From NCBI RefSeq assembly GCF_008386695.1, contig NZ_VUOC01000002.1, positions 612,481 through 676,480 of the forward strand: DNA of 64,000 nucleotides. Direction: 5' to 3'. The DNA comes from Chitinophaga agrisoli (GTDB lineage Bacteria > Bacteroidota > Bacteroidia > Chitinophagales > Chitinophagaceae). Positions within the stretch are counted from its first letter, which is position 1. Every line of letters begins with the position of its first letter. Below, in pieces: positions 34,228-41,524 of this stretch. Made by a program: the position numbers and the translations under genes. Under the pieces are notes generated by a model, which had not been told where the DNA came from, ran no database searches, and saw nothing but the letters and a program-made list of their open reading frames with translations.

Positions 34228-34628
34228 CACTGCATCCCTTATTCGCTCAAATAATCGCCGTATTCGCGGCGCCCCTGCACCAAAAGACTGCCAGACAGGT
34301 ACAGGCAGTGAAGGAAGACAAGATATTGGTAGAAGACTGGATCTTTGAAATGGGCATGTTCGTAGCCCACCTATATAAGAAGTCATGGGGCGACCGCTGC
34401 ATCTGTCACCGGGCTGCTTATCCCTCCTGTATGTTTCAGGAGTGGTGTAAAGACAACTACTCCTACGAATATTGGCCTATATGGTGGGCAAAGTTACGGG
34501 AAGTCGGACAGCGGGGCGTAGTTGAGGCATTCATTAGATCAAACGAAAGCGCCCTTTCCAAACAGATGGACAACTACAAAAAATCTTCAACGACAGATAC
34601 AGGTTTAGATACCAAAACCGGCCGTTGA
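34224..34628 (+). CDS. hypothetical early protein
   Basis: 134 residues with Cys/His cluster CICHRAAYPSCMF and a Trp-rich segment YWPIWWAK; metal binding is possible. Stop lies in a G+C-rich hairpin. No family recognised. Confidence 0.45.
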   Translation: MTLHPLFAQIIAVFAAPLHQKTARQVQAVKEDKILVEDWIFEMGMFVAHLYKKSWGDRCICHRAAYPSCMFQEWCKDNYSYEYWPIWWAKLREVGQRGVVEAFIRSNESALSKQMDNYKKSSTTDTGLDTKTGR

Positions 34629-34641
34629 TCACGGCGGCCGG
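34618..34641 (+). terminator. possible terminator hairpin
   Basis: CCGGCC/GGCCGG with internal GCCG/CGGC pairs, followed by GTATTTTCT; the stop codon of the upstream gene lies inside. It could be a partial terminator in the early operon. Confidence 0.45.
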
Positions 34642-34670
34642 GTATTTTCTCACAAACAAAACAATTCACA

Positions 34671-34979
34671 ATGTCAGAATATAAAGTAGGCGGCAAGGTG
34701 ATAGCTATACAGGATCATTCTTGTGGCCGCTTTAAAAAGGGGAAAGTTTATCCAATATTGGGGCTTAAGAGCGCCCCGTGCTGCCAAATGCCGTTGATTG
34801 ACATTGGAATCCCTCAAACGCGTTCCGGAATGGAATGCACAGCCTGTGGCGGATTTTATGGGGACAATGATCAAAACATGTGGTTTCAAAGAAAGGCCTT
34901 TGTTCCCCTTGACCAAATCGAGTCACCACAGGTCACCTACACCAAAATAATTGAACAACTTCCTGTTGGGGCTAACTAA
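34671..34979 (+). CDS. Cys-rich hypothetical protein
   Basis: 102 residues with HSC, a CC pair, and CTAC, suggesting a metal site; K-G-KVYPI pattern suggests an SH3-like N-terminal beta domain. Function unknown. Confidence 0.45.
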   Translation: MSEYKVGGKVIAIQDHSCGRFKKGKVYPILGLKSAPCCQMPLIDIGIPQTRSGMECTACGGFYGDNDQNMWFQRKAFVPLDQIESPQVTYTKIIEQLPVGAN

Positions 34980-35006
34980 TCTCCTAACCATGAAAAAAAG
35001 ATCTAT

Positions 35007-35147
35007 ATGCTCACTCGTATTATACTATTCGGCCTTGGCGCTGTACTTGCTGCCTTCGTTTTCTTCCTTCTTTATCTCAATCCTAAAAGGCGCGACGAGC
35101 CGCTTTACAAGGACGAGGACGAGTATAAAGACTTCATTGGGTTATAA
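35007..35147 (+). CDS. tiny membrane peptide with acidic tail
   Basis: 46 residues: hydrophobic segment about 4-24, then NPKRRDE and an acidic tail with DEDEY. A second reading frame starting at 34990 also gives a hydrophobic peptide of 57 residues, but its tail (Thr/Ser/Arg) looks less like a real protein. I favour this frame. Confidence 0.35.
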   Translation: MLTRIILFGLGAVLAAFVFFLLYLNPKRRDEPLYKDEDEYKDFIGL

Positions 35148-35167
35148 TAACATAAAAAACTGAAACG

Positions 35168-35590
35168 ATGAACAGAGAGATAAAATTTCGGTTATGGGAC
35201 GAGCGCAAGATGCATCTTCCTGAATATTCTGAAGATGATAATTTTTATCTATCAGCAGATGGAACCCCGAAAATGATATTGGAAGTAGGCGCAGAAGGGC
35301 ACAGAGAGGCCGCCTACTTACATGGTAGATGCATACTTATGCAGTTTACAGGCCTCCAGGACAAAAACGGAGTGGACATATACGAAGGCGACATATTGAA
35401 GGCAACTAAATACGTGGACTGGATATCACAAGTCAAATGCATACCCGGTGCATTCGTTGTCTCCATCCCTGAATCAATAAGGGGAGTATCAATGATGGAA
35501 CGGGTACAGCCATTGAGCTCATTCGTATACGAGCACTACGAATGGATAGTAATTGGGAACATCTATGATAATCCAGAGCTTCCTAAATGA
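35168..35590 (+). CDS. YopX-family protein
   Basis: 140 residues with the family start REIKFRLWDERKM, central MQFTGLQDKNGVDIYEGDIL and C-terminal IVIGNIYDNPEL, all YopX marks. Widespread in phages; molecular role unknown. Normal length. Confidence 0.85.
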   Translation: MNREIKFRLWDERKMHLPEYSEDDNFYLSADGTPKMILEVGAEGHREAAYLHGRCILMQFTGLQDKNGVDIYEGDILKATKYVDWISQVKCIPGAFVVSIPESIRGVSMMERVQPLSSFVYEHYEWIVIGNIYDNPELPK

Positions 35591-35650
35591 TTCCACACCT
35601 CTTCATAATGTCTCTGATAGTAATGTGTTTTCAAATAATTAGAATACTGT

Positions 35651-35881
35651 ATGGCAGGAAGGATAAGAATAGAGGTTGACGGGAAACAGGTGGCAGATAG
35701 AAATTACTCATCCCTGGCAAAGAGACAAGAAATTATTAACGAATTCCTTGATAAAAATGAAAAGATCGAAATATACATCAATCCGGATGAACAGCAAGAC
35801 AAACGACCTATTCCTTTTGATTTCCGGCGCGGTGTTAACGATATTATTGATCGCAGTGGTGATCTACTGCGCTCTGCATAG
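35651..35881 (+). CDS. hypothetical small protein
   Basis: 76 residues, charged; overlaps a second small frame ending at 35891. No family recognised. RIEVDGKQVADRNYS at the N-terminus looks beta-like. Confidence 0.4.
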   Translation: MAGRIRIEVDGKQVADRNYSSLAKRQEIINEFLDKNEKIEIYINPDEQQDKRPIPFDFRRGVNDIIDRSGDLLRSA

Positions 35882-35891
35882 CAGGTATTAA
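35787..35891 (+). CDS. nested tiny membrane peptide
   Basis: 34 residues starting within the gene above but in a different frame: NDLFLLISGAVLTILLIAV gives one clear membrane span with short charged ends. Coding is not certain; the composition is typical of a real small membrane peptide and the stop lies just past the overlapping gene. Confidence 0.35.
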   Translation: MNSKTNDLFLLISGAVLTILLIAVVIYCALHSRY

Positions 35892-36524
35892 CGTGGCACA
35901 GTGGAATAGTGATTGTTTTGGTTTTCATAACATGGGATTTACACGCCGCCCGTTTCTACCGGTGGCACTTAATCGAAGTTCTTTGAATCAACATATTGTG
36001 CCGGTGTAGGAGGTTAGCCGGATAAGAATATACCCCGTGATACTCGGGACGCTTTCTGACCGAACCGGCACAACTCATTCCATATCGCTTGTGGTTATAG
36101 GGTGAACTACCGCTGATTTGTGTACGCGATTAGTGAGGACTCCGGGGCGGAGCCGGAGGCGGTAGCAAATGTATAGGTATAGGGATAATAAATGAAAACG
36201 GATGCGTGTCTACGCAACCGTAGATTTTAACCTTTTAAATGAACAGGTGACGGAATGTTGGACGCTCGTCATGTGCTCCCGAAACTCAAGCGGTTGAGCT
36301 GGGCGGATGGAAACGGCAGCGGCTGAGCCGGATTACAATGCAGGTGCAAGCCCTGCCCTGTTCACGAGGACCGATAGGTACATGGAAGTTGCCAACGCCC
36401 CAAAGTCTTGCAGTCGGTTTAAAGGACGGGGTGGGCTGGTTGGAATCCAGCCATAGAACGTGTATGCAGGGTCTTTAAGAGTGTGATTGCAAAGCAATAC
36501 AATCGAACGAAGACTCTTTAACCA

Positions 36525-36600
36525 GCCAGATTAGCTCAATTGGTAGAGCGCCGGTTTTGTACTCCGGGGGTTGCGGGTTCGAGTCCTGCATCTGGCTCCA
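36525..36600 (+). tRNA. tRNA-Thr (UGU)
   Basis: 76 bases: acceptor GCCAGAT/ATCTGGC, D arm GCTC/GAGC, anticodon loop TTTGTAC with anticodon TGT, T arm GCGGG/CCTGC with TTCGAGT, ending in encoded CCA. A T-T pair sits at the base of the anticodon loop. The host tRNA-Leu at 50.0 kb lacks CCA, so this tRNA looks phage-derived. Confidence 0.85.
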
Positions 36601-36650
36601 GGGGGTGCCAAGAATCGTAGAAAAGCTACGCAGATTCGCGGCACGGCCCC
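36601..36650 (+). repeat. long hairpin after the tRNA
   Basis: GGGG/CCCC ends, GTGCC/GGCAC, GAATC/GATTC and GTAG/CTAC stack with a short AAAAG loop and a three-base bulge: about 18 pairs. It starts immediately after the tRNA CCA, suggesting that both lie in one structured transcript. Confidence 0.6.
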
Positions 36651-36751
36651 GATGTATTACGATAGTTGTTTTTAAAACGCCTCTCCCTGGGCCATAATGG
36701 GGGATATACGGGAAGAACCCGCTTTAATCATTCGTAGTTACAACCATTTAA

Positions 36752-36856
36752 ATGAACAATTACCGCGAAACACAAATGCACGACGATCCGAACGCGCAGA
36801 CAGCAGATGTACAGGAAGAAACACCTGTAAGCACTGAAACGCCTGCAGCAGAGTAA
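36752..36856 (+). CDS. tiny acidic peptide
   Basis: 34 residues, Glu/Asp/Thr-rich, starting in a TTTAAATGAACA element that also occurs at 36235-36246. It may be real or an accident in the RNA region. Confidence 0.3.
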   Translation: MNNYRETQMHDDPNAQTADVQEETPVSTETPAAE

Positions 36857-36875
36857 CAATCATTCAACGGACAGG

Positions 36876-36924
36876 AACCAGGCCGGTTAACCCTAGAGGT
36901 ACGGTTTTGACGGCCGGCCTGGTT
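36876..36924 (+). terminator. strong terminator of the structured region
   Basis: AACCAGGCCGG and CCGGCCTGGTT form an 11-bp perfect stem with a 27-base loop, followed by TTTT. It would end a transcript running through the tRNA region before the next gene. Confidence 0.65.
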
Positions 36925-36952
36925 TTAAACAGATCACTTTAACACTTTTTAT

Positions 36953-37219
36953 ATGCAAAAAGGATCAATCGTTATCTGCTTAATGGACGGCACATGGGAG
37001 TATGTGGAGACAAAGGAGACGTCCACGGGGCCACGGTACGGCGACCAAACGGTAGTATCCGGATTCCAAGGTGACGGGCTTTATCTGGAGTTTGAAGAAT
37101 ACCCGGCTCTCTGTTCGGATGGCTTACCCAACTCGTGGGATAGAACCTACTTCCGTGAAGTACAACCGCCCATGACCGTGCAGATCGAAGACATTATTTC
37201 TGAACCACAAACCGTTTGA
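36953..37219 (+). CDS. hypothetical early protein
   Basis: 88 residues, acidic, aromatic; GDGLYLEFEEYP suggests a beta domain. First gene after the terminator, so it needs its own promoter. No family recognised. Confidence 0.45.
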   Translation: MQKGSIVICLMDGTWEYVETKETSTGPRYGDQTVVSGFQGDGLYLEFEEYPALCSDGLPNSWDRTYFREVQPPMTVQIEDIISEPQTV

Positions 37220-37220
37220 T

Positions 37221-37412
37221 ATGCCAGACGAATCAATAGAACACTTAGCAGCAACTCTCAAATGGGAACTGCATCAATTCATGGCCAGCATTGACAGCTA
37301 CACAAAAGAAGTAGAAGTTCGGGCCACGGACGAACACGGAAATGAATACTCCGCATCAGCTATATACTGTTGTGGGGAGATTGAAAACGTAACAGATGTT
37401 GAAAAAATATGA
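37221..37412 (+). CDS. hypothetical early protein
   Basis: 63 residues with EYSASAIYCCGEIENV at the end; no family. Overlaps the next gene by four bases. Confidence 0.4.
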   Translation: MPDESIEHLAATLKWELHQFMASIDSYTKEVEVRATDEHGNEYSASAIYCCGEIENVTDVEKI

Positions 37413-37729
37413 AACCGGCAATTACACTTATTAACGAAGAACGAATCCGGCAGGCATTCGATGAGGGGTATACCCCAGCGCATGATGACCAGCACACCAA
37501 TGGAGAATTGGCTTATGCCGCTGCCTCGTACGCCAGAAATCACGATGCCCTGCCCGGGATAAAGAACGGAGATTATGCACCACCCAAATGGCCATGGAAG
37601 AGGGAGTACTGGAAGCCCACGCCGGACAATCGTATTCGGGAACTGGTGAAAGCTGGTGCCCTGATATGTGCAGAGATTGAACGCCTCCAGCGCCTGGAAG
37701 AAAAGCAAAACACAAACCAAACAGTTTAG
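37409..37729 (+). CDS. phage protein, HDDQHTNGELA family
   Basis: 106 residues with the conserved ERIRQAFDEGYTPAHDDQHTNGELAYAA motif split over residues 11-38 and an RELVKAGALICAEIER segment. A well-spread phage and bacterial family of unknown function. Confidence 0.6.
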   Translation: MKPAITLINEERIRQAFDEGYTPAHDDQHTNGELAYAAASYARNHDALPGIKNGDYAPPKWPWKREYWKPTPDNRIRELVKAGALICAEIERLQRLEEKQNTNQTV

Positions 37730-37731
37730 CC

Positions 37732-37869
37732 ATGCTCACCCTCTCCCACCTATTACACTACATCTTTTACCGCCCACGTGGCCGTAAACACACACAATTT
37801 TGGAACGAGAAGATAAGACAGGTACAGGAGATGAGAGACAGGAGATTGAATAATAAAAAACAACAATAA
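37732..37869 (+). CDS. tiny basic protein
   Basis: 45 residues, Arg/Lys/Gln-rich C-terminal helix, hydrophobic N-terminus with HLLHYIFY. Too short for a long-ORF screen; start two bases after the previous stop. Function unknown. Confidence 0.35.
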   Translation: MLTLSHLLHYIFYRPRGRKHTQFWNEKIRQVQEMRDRRLNNKKQQ

Positions 37870-37872
37870 ACT

Positions 37873-38166
37873 ATGAAGGTAAAGACAGTCACTTATGCCC
37901 GGTTAGTGAATACCGGCAACTACGAACACGAACGGTTTGAGCTGACCGTAGAACTCGAAGAAGGCGATACGCCAAACGAAGCCATTAACCGCGCCCGCCT
38001 ATTCATAGACTCTAAAAGGAGCAAGGGGAAGATTGAAGAATGGCAATATCAGAACGCTCTGAAAGTAACGAACGATCCGCTCAACCACACAGGCCAGCAA
38101 GTTAATGATGCCCATGAACTGATAAAGAAATGGGAGGCACAAAATACGGACGAACTGCCATTTTAG
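37873..38166 (+). CDS. hypothetical early protein
   Basis: 97 residues with EHERFELTVELEEGDTPNEAI and a C-terminal ELPF. Pattern recalls small SSB-linked phage proteins upstream of recombination genes. No definite family. Confidence 0.45.
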   Translation: MKVKTVTYARLVNTGNYEHERFELTVELEEGDTPNEAINRARLFIDSKRSKGKIEEWQYQNALKVTNDPLNHTGQQVNDAHELIKKWEAQNTDELPF

Positions 38167-38183
38167 GGGATACAGAGAATGCC

Positions 38184-38202
38184 AACCGGTTCGTTGCCGG
38201 TT
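38184..38202 (+). repeat. intercistronic hairpin
   Basis: AACCGG-TTCGTTG-CCGGTT, 6-bp stem with 7-base loop, no T-tract, in the gap before the next gene. Confidence 0.45.
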
Positions 38203-38227
38203 ATCCTCTCTAAGTAACTCACATACA

Positions 38228-38527
38228 ATGAAACTCGAAAAAAACACAGCTGAATTTTGGGACGCAGTGGCTGCGAATGTGGAGTGGGAAGCAATAGAGA
38301 TGAACGAAGGACACCAGTTGCGGGCAATAATTCCCTGTATAAATGGGAGGCGATACACATTCGATTACTGGCCTAAAAAACGAAAGATCACCCTAGTTGG
38401 ATCAAATGTTTTTAAGGTTGTGGGCGATAGAAATACAGTTGGCGGCTTCATTGACAGCTACATCAGGAAGACACTGAAGACAATCCCTGTAAAGCGATTT
38501 AAACCCGCACAAAACACAGAAAAGTAA
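38228..38527 (+). CDS. hypothetical early protein
   Basis: 99 residues; aromatic and basic, with RRYTFDYWPKKRKITLVG. It lies two genes before the exonuclease. No family recognised. Confidence 0.45.
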   Translation: MKLEKNTAEFWDAVAANVEWEAIEMNEGHQLRAIIPCINGRRYTFDYWPKKRKITLVGSNVFKVVGDRNTVGGFIDSYIRKTLKTIPVKRFKPAQNTEK

Positions 38528-38558
38528 ATCACATTATAAACCACAAACACAAAGCAAC

Positions 38559-39314
38559 ATGAGTACCGCAATAGCTAAAATCAATGGCGGTTCGTTAATG
38601 ACGGAAGCAACTTTTTCAGCTGGCAAACTAAAGTCCGCTGAAGAGTTCCTGAAAAAGCTGAATGAAGCGCCGCCAGAAAACGAATTGAAGCCAACCCCAG
38701 ACGGTCGGGCGCGGACCCTTCCGATATCCTTTGTCCAAATGAAGCTGGACGAAATCTACATAGGCCAGTGGGGTACAACAGAACTAAGGCTGACGCAGAT
38801 AGGGAATGAGATTATTGGCAACCTGGTATTGTGGGTTATTCACCCCATAACTGGCCTGAAAATAGAGCGCCCTGGTACTGCTGCCGTCCAAATTACTGTT
38901 GATGCCGTACCTGCCCACCTAAAATTTGACAAGGGGGATTCCCCAGAGCTTACCGCACAGAAAAATAAAGACCGTAACTCCTGGGCTTTAGACATGCAGA
39001 ATAAGAAGCCCAACGCTCTCTACTTGGCCGCGCCAAAACTCAAATCGGAGGCATTAAAAAATGCAGCCGCCACCCTGGGTAAAGTTTTCGGACGGGACAT
39101 CAACCGTAAGTTGGACGATGTGGATAACTATGAATCCATTTACACCGACGAAATACAAGTAAATGAGGTTAAGGCAGAAGTTGAGGAAAAATTCAACAAC
39201 TGCACCACGCAGGAAGCGCTTGCCGCGATATGGACCGAATATAAGGCGTTACAGAGTAACCCACAGTTTAAGAAACTCTTTTCCTCTAAAAAAGCACAAC
39301 TATCATTCAAATGA
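38559..39314 (+). CDS. Rad52-like single-strand annealing protein
   Basis: 251 residues. EALKNAAATLGKVFGRDINRKL (split at residues 167-188) resembles the KSAxxxALKxALKxxG signature of Rad52/Sak annealases, with beta-rich DEIYIGQWG and RPGTAAVQITVDAVP segments before. The next gene is a YqaJ exonuclease overlapping by four bases, the usual partner. Family assignment is inferred from motif and context. Confidence 0.6.
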   Translation: MSTAIAKINGGSLMTEATFSAGKLKSAEEFLKKLNEAPPENELKPTPDGRARTLPISFVQMKLDEIYIGQWGTTELRLTQIGNEIIGNLVLWVIHPITGLKIERPGTAAVQITVDAVPAHLKFDKGDSPELTAQKNKDRNSWALDMQNKKPNALYLAAPKLKSEALKNAAATLGKVFGRDINRKLDDVDNYESIYTDEIQVNEVKAEVEEKFNNCTTQEALAAIWTEYKALQSNPQFKKLFSSKKAQLSFK

Positions 39315-39958
39315 CACCACTACAAGCAGTAGAGACGTGGAAGGCAGAACGTATTGGTAAGTTCACGGCAAGCGATATTCATAAGCTAATGCAGTCCGGT
39401 AAAAAGAAGGACGAATACTTTGGCACCGGAGCATTAACCTACATCTATGAGACGGTTGCTGAGGTTATAACCGGGGAAGTTCCTGAGGTTACCGCCAAGG
39501 CAATAGAATGGGGATGGGCAAATGAATATGACGCTATCCTGGAGTACGAAAAGAGAATGAACGTGCCGGTTAATTACTACGGAAGCGGGCAGCCCAAATT
39601 TGTCCTATATAATGAAGTAGCTGGGGGATCACCTGATGGAGAGGTGGGCCTAACCACATTAGTTGAGGTTAAATGCCCGTACAACTCCGGAAATCACATC
39701 AAGTTCCTCAATATGGAGACGCAGGAGCAGTTGAAAAAAGACAATTTTGACTACTACTGCCAGACGCAAATGAACCTTCTCTGCACTAACCGAGAGCTCG
39801 CCCACTTTATTAGCTACGACCCCCGAGTAATTGATCACCGGTTGCGCCTGGCTATACTGGACGTAAAAAGAGATGAAGAACTAATCACCGAAATAAAGGC
39901 CAGAATCTCAGCTGCCACCCTGATCGTAAAATCATTATTATCAAAACTCGCTATATGA
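39311..39958 (+). CDS. YqaJ-like viral exonuclease
   Basis: 215 residues. GKFTASDIHKLM, EWGWANEYDAILEYE, PDGEVG and EVKCP motifs with the Asp-Glu-x-Lys nuclease core (VEVKC) mark the lambda-exonuclease fold. It would resect DNA ends so that the annealase can act. Length is normal. Confidence 0.85.
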   Translation: MTPLQAVETWKAERIGKFTASDIHKLMQSGKKKDEYFGTGALTYIYETVAEVITGEVPEVTAKAIEWGWANEYDAILEYEKRMNVPVNYYGSGQPKFVLYNEVAGGSPDGEVGLTTLVEVKCPYNSGNHIKFLNMETQEQLKKDNFDYYCQTQMNLLCTNRELAHFISYDPRVIDHRLRLAILDVKRDEELITEIKARISAATLIVKSLLSKLAI

Positions 39959-40209
39959 CAACATTAGTCGGCCGCACCTTCTCCTACCGGTACCACGGGA
40001 AGGAGGTAACCCGGAAAGTAATTAAAATGATTATCCGGAAAACGAAACGGATATACGAACTGCTGGACCCTACCACCCATCTGCACAGCGAGGCGTACGC
40101 GGACCAGTTTGATAAAGCCTTCAAGCACCGGCCCACCGGCCCCGTAATACGGGACAAAAAACATAAGGGCAACCACATTACTTCAAAACAGCTTAATAAT
40201 CTATACTAA
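39955..40209 (+). CDS. hypothetical basic protein
   Basis: 84 residues, Lys/Arg-rich with HHRP-type C-terminal; it overlaps the exonuclease by four bases and the next gene by one, so it belongs to the recombination operon. Could bind nucleic acid; no family. Confidence 0.5.
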   Translation: MTTLVGRTFSYRYHGKEVTRKVIKMIIRKTKRIYELLDPTTHLHSEAYADQFDKAFKHRPTGPVIRDKKHKGNHITSKQLNNLY

Positions 40210-40622
40210 TGTCAAATGTTATTGGGCTAAGCGCCTACCACGAAGAGAACCTACGCAAGCTGGCGGCACACTTGCTACCGGGAAATCTGGAAACGGACTT
40301 TGATATGGCGTTTTACACGTCTTACTCCAGATCAATAGAAGACTCTGCCATTGATTGCGGCACTGCTGGGTGTGCCAAGGGTCACGGGCCAAGTGCTGGC
40401 ATACCAAAATTTCATTACGAGACGTGGAACGATTATGGGCTACGTGTTTTTGGGATGAAAGTAAAAACTTTGGAATGGGAGTGGGTGTTTAGTGGAGATT
40501 GGTATTCGACTGACAATACCCCGGAAGGAGCCGCCAAAAGAATATTGCATCTACTTGAATCCGGAGTGCCGGATAATTGGTGCAATCAGCTTAACGGGTA
40601 TGCCCCACTCTGTTACCTCTAA
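40209..40622 (+). CDS. phage protein, CGTAGCAKGHGPSAGI family
   Basis: 137 residues with the conserved CGTAGCAKGHGPSAGI motif and a DNTPEGAAKRI segment, known across many phages without function. Cys and His residues suggest a metal site. Confidence 0.6.
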   Translation: MSNVIGLSAYHEENLRKLAAHLLPGNLETDFDMAFYTSYSRSIEDSAIDCGTAGCAKGHGPSAGIPKFHYETWNDYGLRVFGMKVKTLEWEWVFSGDWYSTDNTPEGAAKRILHLLESGVPDNWCNQLNGYAPLCYL

Positions 40623-40632
40623 ACAATAACAC

Positions 40633-40911
40633 ATGCAGCAATTGACATTACAGTTTGAAACGTGCAGCCCGATAAATGTTGATAAGCTGTGCAAACAGAA
40701 CAAACAGGTATACGACCATCTTTCATCCGGACGAACGTTAACCCTCCTGCAGGCGGATCACCTATATGGCATACGGCACCTTCACTCAAGGATCTCCGAT
40801 TTGCGTAACCGGAACAACATAAGAATTTACGACAGGACAATAACAGTACCGGACAGGCACGGAATCAAGGTAAAGTGCAAGGAATACAGCTTAAACCAAT
40901 TCACAAACTAA
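40633..40911 (+). CDS. HTH_39-like protein
   Basis: 92 residues with NKQVYDHLSSGRTLTLLQADH and RISDLRNRN segments matching helix-turn-helix domain HTH_39, common in phage early regions. May bind DNA. Confidence 0.65.
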   Translation: MQQLTLQFETCSPINVDKLCKQNKQVYDHLSSGRTLTLLQADHLYGIRHLHSRISDLRNRNNIRIYDRTITVPDRHGIKVKCKEYSLNQFTN

Positions 40912-40918
40912 AAATATT

Positions 40919-41212
40919 ATGACCCAGACATCAACTACATACGAATATGGGGCCATGTCCTCCCGGTTCTCCCTCGAAGCAGAAAACAAACTGACGGCCT
41001 ATGCCACAATGTGCCTGCATTATAATGGGAACTACAGCCTTATCGCACTATATGCACCGCAGGAATGCAAGGACGATCAATGGCTTTCTTTCGGCGGACC
41101 AAATGAAAAGTTGGAGAGCCTTTTTGGCGGACATGGCAAGATGGAAGAGTATATCGAGCAAAATATCGAAGCCATTAAGGCGTGTTACAATACCATTAAA
41201 CGGTTAGTGTAA
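40919..41212 (+). CDS. hypothetical early protein
   Basis: 97 residues with DDQWLSFGGPNEKLESLFG; no family. Shares a base with the next start. Confidence 0.45.
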   Translation: MTQTSTTYEYGAMSSRFSLEAENKLTAYATMCLHYNGNYSLIALYAPQECKDDQWLSFGGPNEKLESLFGGHGKMEEYIEQNIEAIKACYNTIKRLV

Positions 41213-41505
41213 TGGGACAGAGAGGCAAACCAGTAATAAAGTGCGACCTGGAGGGAAACGAGGTGGCCCGGTATGAGGATATCCACGAAGCTTGCGAAAA
41301 GGAAGGGCTGACGAAACCAGGCCTTTACAATAAAATCGCCACCAGCGCTAAGGGGAAAGGGTGCTGCTTCAGGTTCGGCCATAGGCCATCTGCTCACGAG
41401 ATCCGGGACAAACCGAAAACCCCACCCCGCGAGGGAAATCCGTTTCCTTGGGAGAAGAACGGGGTATTTAGCCCTGATGGATGGGCGGACGCATGTATTT
41501 ATTAA
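41212..41505 (+). CDS. NUMOD1-like DNA-binding protein
   Basis: 97 residues; VIKCDLEGNEVARYEDIHEA followed by a HTH-like KPGLYNKIATSAKGKGCCFRFG resembles the NUMOD1 DNA-binding domain of homing endonucleases, here stand-alone with no nuclease. Confidence 0.55.
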   Translation: MGQRGKPVIKCDLEGNEVARYEDIHEACEKEGLTKPGLYNKIATSAKGKGCCFRFGHRPSAHEIRDKPKTPPREGNPFPWEKNGVFSPDGWADACIY

Positions 41506-41524
41506 TCACAACATTTAGAGGGGT

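Larger units (their letters stand above)
35892..36952 (+). ncRNA. ~1-kb protein-poor, highly structured region, candidate large ornate RNA with embedded tRNA
   Basis: No frame of 60 codons or more on either strand, unlike the surrounding packed operon, but many compensating inverted repeats: TTGTGCCGGT/ACCGGCACAA (35996-36005/36064-36073), GGTTAG/CTGACC nested inside, CTACCGC/GCGGTAG (36107/36159), CTCCGG/CCGGAG (36140/36153), TGCGT/ACGCA (36203), CTCAA/TTGAG (36285), GCAGG/CCTGC (36340), GGCTGG/CCAGCC (36434), AAGAGT/ACTCTT with inner ATTGC/GCAAT, and a post-tRNA hairpin of about 18 pairs (36601-36650). It ends at a strong terminator. Size, prophage setting and tRNA fit GOLLD- or ROOL-type RNAs, but homology could not be tested. 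Confidence 0.5.

Noticed and set aside
35892-36524. group I or group II intron
   Set aside because: I could not find intron-core motifs (P/Q/R/S or domain V) or a homing endonuclease or maturase, and it lies between genes rather than splitting one.
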